A DNA stretch of 64,000 bases from CAWJMD01 sp963843835 (GTDB lineage Bacteria > Actinomycetota > Actinomycetes > Actinomycetales > CAWJMD01): assembly GCA_963843835.1 (NCBI GenBank), contig CAWJMD010000001.1, positions 558,001 to 622,000 of the forward strand, in the 5' to 3' direction. Both the position numbers and the translations under genes were made by a program. The notes below the pieces were generated by a model that saw only the letters and a program-made list of their open reading frames with translations, did not search any database and had not been told where the DNA came from. The first letter of the stretch is position 1; each line of letters opens with the position of its first letter. This document shows positions 27,264-35,181 of this stretch, one piece after another.

Positions 27264-27605
27264 CGCGCCAGCCTCCACGTGCCACGCACCATGGGTCGGC
27301 CGCTTCCGACCCACGCAGAACGAATCGCATGCGCGCTGGACGCGCAACATCAGTCCACCACCCGAGTATCGCTGGCACGTCCCCGGGAATCGGGAGGGGT
27401 GGAGGTGCGGATGTGACCTGTATCACTCACCCTGGGACGTGACGTTGTGGGGCGGTGGGGCATCTACACCTCAGGACGCCCGTACGGCGGGACCGGCAGC
27501 GCCACGAGGTGCGGCGCTGGGACGAACAGGTCCGGGGCGTTCCGTGCTCGACCGCCTCGACCGAGTTCCTCAACCCCACGACGACCCCAGTGGAGGGTGA
27601 CCATC
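27264..27605. promoter_or_regulatory. Intergenic control region between the sigma factor and the Asp23 cluster
   Basis: There is no convincing gene in this 342-base stretch. It should hold the promoters of both divergent units. One ECF-like candidate on the + strand is GGGAAT at 27385-27390, then 17 bases, then CGGATG at 27408-27413; this is a weak, by-eye match. A GGAGG ribosome-binding site at 27592-27596 serves the gene at 27606. Confidence 0.35.
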
Positions 27606-28100
27606 GTGACCGACAAGACCGCTGAGAAGACGCCCAGAAGCCCCGCCGCAGGCTCGTCCTCGCCGGGGGGATCCAGCGCTGGCGACAGCTCCGTTCTGGT
27701 GACCCAGCACGGCCGCACGACGATCGCGGACGCCGTGGTCGCGAAGATCGCCGGCATCGCCACCCGGGAGGTGTCCGGTGTGTACGCGTTGGGCGGCGGC
27801 GCAGCCCGTGCCGTGGGCGCACTACGCGAGCGCATCCCCGGAGGGCGCACCAACCACTCACAAGGTGTCTCCGTCGAGGTCGGCGAGCGTCAGGCTGCCA
27901 TCGACATCCAGCTGGTCGCCGACTACGGGGTCTCCATCGCCGACCTGGCGGGTGGCATCCGGCGCAACGTGATCGGTTCGGTCGAGCGCATGACCGGCCT
28001 GGACGTGACCGAGGTCAACATCGAGGTCCAGGACGTCCACCTGGAGTCCGAGGACAACGACGACGACAAGGAACAGTCCGCCCAGCCCAGGGTCCAGTGA
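27606..28100 (+). CDS. Asp23/Gls24 envelope-stress protein
   Basis: A 164-residue protein with a Ser/Pro-rich N-terminus and an Asp23 domain: GRTTIADAVVAKIAGIATREVSGVYALGG, then ERQAAIDIQLVADYGVSIADLAGGIRRNVIGSVERMTGLDVTEVNI, and an acidic tail. In Firmicutes, Asp23 proteins line the inner membrane through an AmaP anchor and respond to alkaline or cell-wall stress. GTG 27606 is nine bases after GGAGG, better spaced than GTG 27597. It is the first gene of a seven-gene same-strand group. Confidence 0.88.
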   Translation: MTDKTAEKTPRSPAAGSSSPGGSSAGDSSVLVTQHGRTTIADAVVAKIAGIATREVSGVYALGGGAARAVGALRERIPGGRTNHSQGVSVEVGERQAAIDIQLVADYGVSIADLAGGIRRNVIGSVERMTGLDVTEVNIEVQDVHLESEDNDDDKEQSAQPRVQ

Positions 28101-28453
28101 CTCAGGACCATCAGGCTCTGGCCGACGCCGTCGCGGACGCCGTCCGCTCGGTCCCGGGAGTGGTCGACCTGCACACCGGCACGTACGGCGAAGTCGCCAC
28201 GTACCTGCCGGGGCGCCGCGTGAACGGTGTACGGGTGAGGGACGACGGGGTCGAGGTCCATGTCGTCCTGGCGTACGGGGCACCCGTGCCGCAGACCGCA
28301 CACCGGGTCCGCCTCGCGGTCCAGGCCCTGACGCCGGGACCGGTAGACGTGACCGTGCAGGACGTCGTGGGTATCAGTGCCGACGACGAGCCGGAGTCGC
28401 CGGACCGTTCCGACCCCACGAGGTCGGGCACACCGACGGACCACCGGAGCTGA
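28097..28453 (+). CDS. Short Asp23-like protein
   Basis: A 118-residue protein with a reduced Asp23-like pattern: ALADAVADAVRSVPGVVDLHTGTYGEVATYLPGRRVNGVRV, then GVEVHVVLAYGAPVPQTAHRVRLAVQALTPGPVDVTVQDV, and a Pro/Asp/Ser-rich tail. Actinobacterial Asp23 clusters often contain such a short companion. GTG 28097 overlaps the stop of the Asp23 gene upstream (GTGA). Confidence 0.75.
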   Translation: MTQDHQALADAVADAVRSVPGVVDLHTGTYGEVATYLPGRRVNGVRVRDDGVEVHVVLAYGAPVPQTAHRVRLAVQALTPGPVDVTVQDVVGISADDEPESPDRSDPTRSGTPTDHRS

Positions 28454-28455
28454 CC

Positions 28456-28800
28456 GTGGAGCAACCCGCTTCCATCGACCCCAGGCGCATGAACGACGCC
28501 GTCGGTGATCCTCGTGAGGCCTGGCGTCGCGAACGCCGTGTGGTCGCACGCCCGCACCATCCCGATCTGGGGGGCGACCCGGAGGTGTACGTGCGCCTGC
28601 TGTCCGAGGTAGACCACCGGTACGGCCGTGCCAGTCGCAGCGCCATCGGACCCGGCGCCGTGAGCACGCAGCACGGCGTCAGGGTGACGCTGCGGCGCAA
28701 GCGGAGGCGTGTACAGCGTCGGCTGCGGTCGCTGATCCGGGCGGCGCGAAGTCGCCTCCCGCGGGGCGTCCCAGGTCGGCGCCGCTACACCTCCCTGTAG
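28456..28800 (+). CDS. Small protein with a J-domain-like HPD segment
   Basis: A 114-residue basic protein of no family I can name. Residues 19-58 (DPREAWRRERRVVARPHHPDLGGDPE followed by VYVRLLSEVDHRYG) follow the layout of J-domain helix II, the HPD loop and helix III. The first J-domain helix is not obvious. The C-terminal 40 residues are strongly Arg-rich. If real, the HPD would recruit an Hsp70 (DnaK) to the membrane-associated Asp23 complex; that is inference. The start is GTG 28456, two bases after the preceding stop. Confidence 0.6.
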   Translation: MEQPASIDPRRMNDAVGDPREAWRRERRVVARPHHPDLGGDPEVYVRLLSEVDHRYGRASRSAIGPGAVSTQHGVRVTLRRKRRRVQRRLRSLIRAARSRLPRGVPGRRRYTSL

Positions 28801-28889
28801 CGCGGCGGTGGGCCACTCCGGTCCCCCACCTCGACTCCTCTGGTCCTACGACCTTTCACCCGTCAGGCAACGCACGCGAAGGAGCACCA

Positions 28890-29069
28890 ATGAGCACCTC
28901 CACGATCGGCCTGTTGGCAGGGCTTCTGCTGGGCGTGGCCGCTGCTGTCGGCGGTTTCTGGGGGTTCCTGATAGCCCTCGTCCTCGGAGTCGTCGGATAC
29001 CTCGCAGGTGCCCAGTACGACGGCGAGGTGGACCTCGGGCAGCTGCTCGGCGGACGCCGCCGTGGATGA
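28890..29069 (+). CDS. Small membrane protein of the Asp23 cluster (DUF2273-like)
   Basis: A 59-residue protein: one or two hydrophobic segments (TIGLLAGLLLGVAAAVGGFWGFLIALVLGVVGYLAG) and a short charged tail. Small proteins of this kind (DUF2273) accompany Asp23/AmaP genes. ATG 28890 follows a strong GAAGGAG ribosome-binding site at 28878-28884. Its stop overlaps the start of the next Asp23 gene. Confidence 0.8.
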   Translation: MSTSTIGLLAGLLLGVAAAVGGFWGFLIALVLGVVGYLAGAQYDGEVDLGQLLGGRRRG

Positions 29070-29454
29070 CATTCCCCGGACCGCCCCCCTGCCGGTGAAC
29101 CCCGAGGCCGGCGGACGCGGCCGCTTGCTCATCGACGACCGGGTCGTCGAGACCATCGCCGGAGCGGCCGCCTGCGAGGTGGACGGTGTCCGCCGCTCGG
29201 GCGGCACGCTCGAGGGGGTGGTGGGACGCCGCTACCCGAAGGTCGAGGCCCGCACCGCGGGTGCTCGTGCGCGGGTGAGCGTCGAGGTCGCCGTCGCGTG
29301 GCCGGTGGCCCTGTCGCAGGTCCTCGCCGAGGTCCGCGACCGCGTTCGTTCGCAGGTTCAGGACCTGACCGGGCTCCAGGTCGACGCCGTGGACGTGATC
29401 GCCGCCCGCATCGTGATCGACGAGGGTCAAGGGGACCGGAGGAGGGTGTCGTGA
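29062..29454 (+). CDS. Asp23/Gls24 envelope-stress protein, second copy
   Basis: A 130-residue protein with the complete Asp23 pattern: LLIDDRVVETIAGAAACEVDGV, then ARVSVEVAVAWPVALSQVLAEVRDRVRSQVQDLTGLQVDAVDVIAARIVI. GTG 29062 overlaps the small membrane-protein gene; GTG 29095 is an alternative. The paralogue at 27606 suggests hetero-oligomers. Its stop overlaps the next start (GTGA). Confidence 0.85.
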   Translation: MDDIPRTAPLPVNPEAGGRGRLLIDDRVVETIAGAAACEVDGVRRSGGTLEGVVGRRYPKVEARTAGARARVSVEVAVAWPVALSQVLAEVRDRVRSQVQDLTGLQVDAVDVIAARIVIDEGQGDRRRVS

Positions 29455-30047
29455 GCGTGCCCGCAACCACCCAGGAGGCCGCCCAGACATCGTCTGCCGA
29501 GGCGATGCGTCCCGCGAAAGCACCCGTCGGCGTCAGCAAGGTCGCGATCGTCGCCATCGTCCTCGCGCTGCTCACCACAGCGCTGGGGCTCGTCGCGATC
29601 CGTGACTCACTGGTCGCCACGGGCGCGTTCTCCGGCCAGGGGTGGGTCACGTCGGCCGTCACGCAGGTCGACGGTCTGACTCCGAGTCCCTGGCTGGTCC
29701 CCGCCGGGGCCGTCCTGGTCCTGGTCGGCCTGTGGGTGGTGCTGACCGCACTGCGGCCCCGGCGCCGCACCGGGGTGGCGTTGCGCGCCAGCACCGGGGT
29801 GTACCTGCGCCCCCGCGACGTCAGCCGTCTCAGCACCAGAGCCGCGGACGGCGTCGACGGCGTACTCGATGCCTCAGCCTCCGCAACGACCCGCACCGTC
29901 TCCGTCCGTATCAACACCACCGGTGACGCAGAGACCGAGGGGAAGGTGCGTGACGCGGTGGCCGATCGGCTCAAGCAGCTGGACCCCGTCCCCAGCGTCC
30001 GCGTCCGGTCGCGAGCCGAAGGACGCCCGACAGAGGACGGCCGATGA
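29451..30047 (+). CDS. DUF6286-like membrane protein of the Asp23 cluster
   Basis: A 198-residue protein with two hydrophobic segments (KVAIVAIVLALLTTALGLVAI and WLVPAGAVLVLVGLWVVLTAL) and a C-terminal soluble domain predicted to be alpha/beta. The family is widespread next to actinobacterial Asp23 genes and has no known activity. GTG 29451 follows GGAGGAGGG at 29438-29446. The stop overlaps the ATG of the next gene. Confidence 0.8.
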   Translation: MSVPATTQEAAQTSSAEAMRPAKAPVGVSKVAIVAIVLALLTTALGLVAIRDSLVATGAFSGQGWVTSAVTQVDGLTPSPWLVPAGAVLVLVGLWVVLTALRPRRRTGVALRASTGVYLRPRDVSRLSTRAADGVDGVLDASASATTRTVSVRINTTGDAETEGKVRDAVADRLKQLDPVPSVRVRSRAEGRPTEDGR

Positions 30048-30632
30048 GCCGCGCAGTCCTGGTGGCTGACCGCGTCGTCGCCCTGGTGGTCGGCGTCGCG
30101 CTCGTTGTGGCCGGGATCGCTGCTGCGGCGTGGTTCCTGGAGTTCCGGGGCATGCTGCCAGTTGACGTCCCGCTCAACGACGAGGTCGACACGGCAGCTC
30201 TCCAGACCGCCATCTCGTCGTCCTGGTGGCCGTGGGCGCCTGGCAGCCGTCGGCGTCCTGCTGGTCCTGCTCGGGTTCCGATGGCTCGCCGCGCACCTGC
30301 CCGACCGCAGGCTCGACCGGTTGCGCATCGCCGGGACGAGCGAGCGTGATCGGCTCGAAGCCGACGCCGGGTCCATCGCCAACACGGCCGCCGACGTCCT
30401 GGGCCGCGTCGACGGGGTCCGCTCGGCCCGCGGCCACCTGCGTCGCGAACGCGGACAGCTTCTCCTCACCCTGCACGCCACGATCGAGCCCGGTGCCGAC
30501 CTCGCCGAGGTGGCTCGAGCGTGCGACCGGACCAGTGCCGACGTGGTGCACGTCCTCGGACGCGACGACCTGACGTGTCGGGTCCGCCTGCAGGTCGCCC
30601 ACAGCGACCGGGCGGTGCCACGAGTGGGGTGA
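30044..30632 (+). pseudogene. AmaP-like membrane anchor of the Asp23 cluster, +1 frameshift at 30239
   Basis: The first frame gives two-thirds of an AmaP-like start: VVALVVGVALVVAGIAAAAWF, a loop, and ...TAISSSWWPWA ending at 30238. After one surplus base the second helix appears, LAAVGVLLVLLGFRWLAAHLP from 30240, then a soluble C-terminal domain (GSIANTAADVLGRVDGVRSA...CDRTSADVVHVLG...LTCRVRLQV) up to TGA 30630-30632. Dropping C30239 or C30240 gives one protein of 195 residues. This is the usual place for the Asp23 anchor, with two helices and a helical soluble domain. Confidence 0.75.
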
Positions 30633-30715
30633 CCAGCAGGTCGACTGGCGAGATCCTTCTTGGACGCCGGGCACACCCTCCCCTGCCCGACACCGGCGAC
30701 CAGGAGTGATCCCCC

Positions 30716-31756
30716 ATGGCCCTGTCCGACTTCCCCCGGTACCACCTGACCTTCGGGCCGAGTCCCGTCCACCCGCTCGAGCGCCTGACCACGCACCTGG
30801 GTGGCGCGAGCATCTGGGCGAAGAGGGAGGACTGCAACTCCGGTCTCGCCTACGGCGGCAACAAGACGCGCAAGCTCGAGTACCTCGTCCCCGAGGCGAT
30901 CGCCCAGGGCGCCGACACGCTCGTCTCCATCGGGGGCTACCAGTCGAACCACACGCGCCAGGTGGCGGCCGTCGCAGCGAGACTCGGCATGAAGGCTGTT
31001 CTCGTGCAGGAGAACTGGGTCGACTGGCCGGACTGCGTCAACGACCGGGTCGGGAACATCCTGCTCAGCCGGATCATGGGTGCCGAGGTGAGAATCGACC
31101 CGGCAGGCTTCGGCATCGGGTTCAAGGACTCGTGGACGAGGGCCATCGAGGACGTGAAGCAGCGCGGCGGCTCGCCCTACGCGATCCCGGCCGGCGCCTC
31201 CGACCACCGGCTGGGTGGGCTCGGCTTCGCGGGCTGGGCGATCGAGGTCGAGCAGCAGGAGCGGGAGCTGGGCGTCTTCTTCGACACCATCGTGGTCTGC
31301 TCGGTGACCGGCTCGACCCATGCCGGGATGATCGCGGGCTTCGCCGCCTTGGAGCAGGCGGGGGGTCGTCCTCGCCGGGTGCTCGGCATCGACGCCAGCG
31401 CGAAGATCGACCGGACCCGGGACCAGGTGGCCCGGATCGCGCGCGGCACGGCATCCCTCATCGGGGTCGAACGAGATCTGCGGGACGACGAGATCACCGT
31501 GCTCGAGGGCTGGGCGGGCGACCTCTACGGGATCCCGGTCGAGTCCACGCTCGCCGCCATCCGGCTGACCGGGCAGCTGGAGGGGGTCATCATCGACCCC
31601 GTCTACGAGGGGAAGTCGATGGCGGGCCTGGTCGACCTGGTCACCAGCGGTGGGATCCCGCGCGACGCGACGGTGCTGTACGCGCACCTGGGTGGGCAGC
31701 CCGCGCTGAACGCCTACAGCGGGCTCTTCACCCACACCGAGCCGGTCGCGACCTGA
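30716..31756 (+). CDS. acdS: 1-aminocyclopropane-1-carboxylate (ACC) deaminase
   Basis: A PLP enzyme that splits ACC, the plant ethylene precursor, into 2-oxobutyrate and ammonia. The PLP lysine is K50 in AYGGNKTRKLEYL. Residues Y297, E298 and L325 (DPVYEGKSMAG and YAHLGGQPALNAYS) match the Glu295/Leu322 pair that separates true ACC deaminases from D-cysteine desulfhydrases. The 346-residue length fits. ATG 30716 has AGGAG nine bases upstream. The next gene, an E1-like dehydrogenase, starts after 36 bases and may act on the 2-oxobutyrate. Confidence 0.9.
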   Translation: MALSDFPRYHLTFGPSPVHPLERLTTHLGGASIWAKREDCNSGLAYGGNKTRKLEYLVPEAIAQGADTLVSIGGYQSNHTRQVAAVAARLGMKAVLVQENWVDWPDCVNDRVGNILLSRIMGAEVRIDPAGFGIGFKDSWTRAIEDVKQRGGSPYAIPAGASDHRLGGLGFAGWAIEVEQQERELGVFFDTIVVCSVTGSTHAGMIAGFAALEQAGGRPRRVLGIDASAKIDRTRDQVARIARGTASLIGVERDLRDDEITVLEGWAGDLYGIPVESTLAAIRLTGQLEGVIIDPVYEGKSMAGLVDLVTSGGIPRDATVLYAHLGGQPALNAYSGLFTHTEPVAT

Positions 31757-31792
31757 CACCGCGTGGTCCGGCGCCAGTGAGAGGATCCGACC

Positions 31793-34153
31793 ATGACCGC
31801 CACTGCCGAGCCGACGACACCGTCCTCCCCGCGCCCCGCGGGCTACGACGAAACAGTGCTGCAGGAGATCGCGCGCCGGGTGCTCTGGCTCTCGGCGGCC
31901 ATCGTCGACGCCGCCAACGCGGGACGGCCGAACGACAGCGGGGTCAAGGTCGGCGGCCACCAGGCGTCCAGTGCCTCGATGGTCGACATCATGGTGGCGC
32001 TGTGGTTCGCCGAGCTCACCGACCTGGACCGTGTCTCCGTCAAGCCGCACGCGTCCCCGGTGCTGCACGCGATCAACTACCTGCTCGGTGACCTCGACGA
32101 GGAGTACCTGCCCACGTTGCGTGCGAAGGGCGGCCTCCAGTCCTACCCCTCGCGGCTGAAGGACCCCGACACCGTCGACTTCTCCACCGGCTCGGTCGGC
32201 ATCGGAGCCACCGCCGCGCTGTGGGCGGCCATGGCGCACCGGTACGTCGCCTCCCAGTTCACCAGCACGCCGCCGGCGGGGAGGTTCGTCAGCCTGCTGG
32301 GCGACGCGGAGCTCGACGAGGGCGCCATCTGGGAGGCGGTCGCCGACCCCGCGGTCGCCAGGCTGGGTGAGCTGCTGTGGGTCGTCGACCTCAACCGGCA
32401 GTCCCTTGACCGGGTCGTGCCCGACATCCAGATCGAGAAGCTGCAGGGCATGTTCGCGGCCGCCGGCTGGCAGGTCGTGGTCCTCAAGTGGGGACGCAGG
32501 ATCAGCGAGGTCTTCGAACGTGACGGCGGCGGCGAGCTGCGGCAGCGGCTCGAGGCGATGTCGAACGAGGAGTACCAGCGCCTCCTGCGCGTCGACTCCT
32601 CCGAGGTCGCGGACCGCATCCTGACCGAGTCCGGAAGCGACACCCTGCGTGCCCTGCTCGCCTCGATGCCCGCCTCGGAGCTGACTGCCGCCGTGCGGGA
32701 CCTCGGTGGCCACGACCTGGGCCTGCTGGTGGACACGTTCCGCAGCATCGACGACGACCGGCCGACCGTCGTCTTCGCGTACACGGTGAAGGGACGCGGG
32801 CTGCCCACCGAGGGGCACCCCAACAACCACTCCGCACTGCTGTCGCGCGCGCAGATGGAGTCCCTGGCCGCCGCGTCCGGGATGGATCCGGCCGAGCCGT
32901 GGCAGCGTTTCGACGTCGGCACACCCGCCGGACGGCTGTGCGAGCAGCGCGGGCAGCACCTGCGCCGGGAGACGGCGGCGTCCCCGCTCGCCGTGTCCGT
33001 GCCGGCCTCGCTGGGGCACCCACACCGCAAGCCGATCTCGACGCAGGCGACGCTCGGCAGATTCCTGGCGGACCTCAAGCGCGACGCCCCCGAGGCAGCC
33101 GCGCGCGTGGTCACCTGCAGCCCCGACGTCGCCTCGTCGACGAACCTCGGGGGCTGGATCAACAAGACCGGCGTCTGGTCGGTGCAGGACAGGCGCGACT
33201 GGTTCGCCGACGACACCGAGCGGGTGCTGCGGTGGCGCGAGGTCAGCAACGGCCAGCACATCGAGCTCGGCATCGCCGAGGTCAACCTCGTCTCGCTGCT
33301 CGGTGAGCTGGGCGCGACCTGGTCGCGATGGGGGGAGCGGCTGATCCCGATCGCCACCCTCTACGACCCGTTCGTGTCCCGCGCCCTCGAACCGTGGTCG
33401 TACGGCATCTACGCCGGGGGGCAGTCGATCCTCGTCGGCACCCCCTCGGGGGTGACGCTGGCGCCCGAAGGCGGTGCACACCAGTCGGTCACCACCCCGT
33501 CGATCGGCCTCGAACAGCCCGGCTGCGTGGCGTGGGAGCCAGCCTTCGCCCAGGACCTCGAGTGGTGCTTCCTGCACGCGATGGACCGCGTGGGCGTGGA
33601 GGGCGGCACGTCGTCCTACTTCCGGCTGTCGACCCGCCCGATCGACCCGGCCCTGGCCCAGGTGCCGGAGGACGCTGCCTTGGCCGAGCGGCGGCGCCGG
33701 CAGGTCGTCGCCGGCGGCTACCGGCTCCCGGCCGGCTTCGGGCCCGCCGAGGAGGACGTCACCCTGGTCGGGGTCGGGGCGATCATGCCGGAGGTCATCG
33801 AGGCGGCGGAGTCGCTCGCCGCCGAGGGGGTCAACGCCGGGGTGGTGTGCCTGACCAGCCCGGACCTGGTGTTCCGGTCCTTCCAGCAGCGTGGACGTCG
33901 TGCGCCCGGCGTGGGCGGCAACGTCATCGACGAGCTGTTCCCCGTCCAGCACCCGACGCCGCTGGTCACCGTGCTGGACGGACACCCGCACACCCTGGCC
34001 TTCCTGGCGGGTGCACGCGGCGACCGGATCCACTGCCTGGGCGTCAGCGACTTCGGCCAGTCCTCGAGCCTCGAGGACGCCTACCGGCTGCACCAGATCG
34101 ACACCGGCTCGATCACCGACGCCGCCTTGACCCTGCTGGCTCTCAGCCGCTGA
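31793..34153 (+). CDS. Homodimeric 2-oxoacid dehydrogenase E1 / transketolase-like TPP enzyme
   Basis: The 786-residue protein has the three transketolase-fold domains in order. The TPP-binding GDAELDEGAIWEA...WVVDLNRQS lies near residues 168-203, with the pyrimidine-binding domain (IELGIAEVNLVSLLGELG) around 485 and a transketolase C-terminal domain after 650. Sequence flavour (SLDRVVPDIQIEKLQGMFAAAGW, VKGRGLPTEGHPNNHS) is that of AceE-type pyruvate dehydrogenase E1, but it is shorter than AceE (about 900). Being beside acdS, 2-oxobutyrate is a plausible substrate; this is inference. No E2 or E3 gene is adjacent. Confidence 0.8.
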   Translation: MTATAEPTTPSSPRPAGYDETVLQEIARRVLWLSAAIVDAANAGRPNDSGVKVGGHQASSASMVDIMVALWFAELTDLDRVSVKPHASPVLHAINYLLGDLDEEYLPTLRAKGGLQSYPSRLKDPDTVDFSTGSVGIGATAALWAAMAHRYVASQFTSTPPAGRFVSLLGDAELDEGAIWEAVADPAVARLGELLWVVDLNRQSLDRVVPDIQIEKLQGMFAAAGWQVVVLKWGRRISEVFERDGGGELRQRLEAMSNEEYQRLLRVDSSEVADRILTESGSDTLRALLASMPASELTAAVRDLGGHDLGLLVDTFRSIDDDRPTVVFAYTVKGRGLPTEGHPNNHSALLSRAQMESLAAASGMDPAEPWQRFDVGTPAGRLCEQRGQHLRRETAASPLAVSVPASLGHPHRKPISTQATLGRFLADLKRDAPEAAARVVTCSPDVASSTNLGGWINKTGVWSVQDRRDWFADDTERVLRWREVSNGQHIELGIAEVNLVSLLGELGATWSRWGERLIPIATLYDPFVSRALEPWSYGIYAGGQSILVGTPSGVTLAPEGGAHQSVTTPSIGLEQPGCVAWEPAFAQDLEWCFLHAMDRVGVEGGTSSYFRLSTRPIDPALAQVPEDAALAERRRRQVVAGGYRLPAGFGPAEEDVTLVGVGAIMPEVIEAAESLAAEGVNAGVVCLTSPDLVFRSFQQRGRRAPGVGGNVIDELFPVQHPTPLVTVLDGHPHTLAFLAGARGDRIHCLGVSDFGQSSSLEDAYRLHQIDTGSITDAALTLLALSR

Positions 34154-34159
34154 TCGTCG

Positions 34160-34735
34160 TCACCCTTCGACCCGCTGTGCGAACCCCTCGTAGTCGACGA
34201 CCAGACCGTCGTCGTCGACGGTCAGGGTGAATGCACCGTGAGCGGGATCGCTGTACTCCCAGGCGTCGCCGCCACGTACCGGCGCCAACCGCCGGTACGT
34301 CTGGTCGACTCGGACCACGCCCAGCCCAGGCACATCCACCCAGGCGATCGGTGAGGTAGCGCTCTCGCCGACGGCCAGGCCGGCGAGCCGTCGGATCGGG
34401 AAGGTGTTGGTCAGTGGCGTGGCGGCGACGTCCACGTCGAGGCAGCCGTCCAAGTCGGGCCGGTGCACGCCATCGACCGACCAGCGTCGCTCGGTGTCAG
34501 CGGCCAGCCGCAACACGCGTTCGCCGTCGGCGCCGACGGCCCGCACCTCGACCTCCTGGGTGAGCCACTCCCGGTCGACCACGATCCGGAACCAGCAGGC
34601 CAGCCTCACCTCGGGGCCGGCCAGGACCTCGCACCCGTGGAACAGCCAGCGGCCTTCCGTCTCGGCCATCCGGGCGACGCTGTGACCGTGGCTGTCGTCG
34701 GCGCGTTGCCAGGCCACGGTGCGAGGCTCTGCCAT
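34160..34735 (-). CDS. Putative glycolipid-binding domain protein (PF06475-like)
   Basis: A 191-residue soluble protein resembling the putative glycolipid-binding family: W near the N-terminus, DLDGCLDVDVAATPLTNTFPIRRLAG in the middle, then AWVDVPGLGVVRVDQTYRRL and FTLTVDDDGLVVDYEGFAQRV at the end. The actual ligand is not established for bacterial members. ATG 34735 (MAEPRTVAWQR) is seven bases after TACGCT on the minus strand, so a leaderless start there is favoured over GTG 34753. Confidence 0.75.
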   Translation of the reverse strand: MAEPRTVAWQRADDSHGHSVARMAETEGRWLFHGCEVLAGPEVRLACWFRIVVDREWLTQEVEVRAVGADGERVLRLAADTERRWSVDGVHRPDLDGCLDVDVAATPLTNTFPIRRLAGLAVGESATSPIAWVDVPGLGVVRVDQTYRRLAPVRGGDAWEYSDPAHGAFTLTVDDDGLVVDYEGFAQRVEG

Positions 34736-35129
34736 GGGGTGCAGCGTAGACACGAGACGTCAAGGAGGGTACGTGGATGCGTGGAGGTCCTACGACACGG
34801 ACGACATCTCGGGGCTCTTCAGCGACGACGTCGCCTACCGGTACCACCCGCATGACGAGCCGATCGTCGGTCGCACCGCAGTGGTCGAGTCGTGGCTCGG
34901 CGGGAGTGACTCCGACAACGCCTCCAGACGCGATGCGCCCGGAACGTACGAGGCTGAGTGCTCTCCCGTCGCGGTCGACGGTGACACCGTGGTGGCCACC
35001 GGCACGTCGCGGTACCGCGACGTGCCTGGCGGCCCGATCGTCCGCCTGTACGAGAACTGCTTCATCATGCGCTTCGACGGCGCAGGACGCTGTCGCGAGT
35101 TCACCGAGTACGACGTCCGCCGCCCGTGA
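34734..35129 (+). CDS. SnoaL-like (NTF2-fold) protein
   Basis: A roughly 131-residue small protein of the SnoaL/NTF2-like superfamily: YVDAWRSYDTDDISGLFSDDVAYRYHPHDEPIVGRTAVVESWL, then a strand-rich remainder ending RLYENCFIMRFDGAGRCREFTEYDV. Such folds bind small hydrophobic molecules; function here is unknown. The start is uncertain. ATG 34734 keeps part of the first helix but overlaps the divergent gene's start; GTG 34773 has AAGGAGGG only three bases upstream and would give 118 residues. Confidence 0.7.
   Translation: MGCSVDTRRQGGYVDAWRSYDTDDISGLFSDDVAYRYHPHDEPIVGRTAVVESWLGGSDSDNASRRDAPGTYEAECSPVAVDGDTVVATGTSRYRDVPGGPIVRLYENCFIMRFDGAGRCREFTEYDVRRP
34743..34748 (-). promoter_or_regulatory. 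-10 element of a leaderless promoter for the glycolipid-binding-like gene
   Basis: TACGCT on the minus strand is seven bases before ATG 34735, which supports that start codon over the upstream GTG. The element lies inside the overlapping start region of the divergent SnoaL-like gene. Confidence 0.4.
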
Positions 35130-35169
35130 GACGCCAGCGTGGGGCAGGGTGCCCGTGGTCGCTGTGCGC

Positions 35170-35175
35170 CAGACT
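35170..35175 (+). promoter_or_regulatory. -10 element of a leaderless promoter for the GPP34 gene
   Basis: CAGACT is six bases before ATG 35182 with no ribosome-binding site between them. It is one base off the TANNNT consensus. Confidence 0.35.
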
Positions 35176-35181
35176 GCCGTC

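Noticed and set aside
29129..34093. A 1654-codon open frame on the minus strand
   Set aside because: It is antisense to acdS, the E1-like gene and the Asp23 cluster, has the Arg/Pro/Val-rich composition of high-GC shadow frames, and shows no domain.
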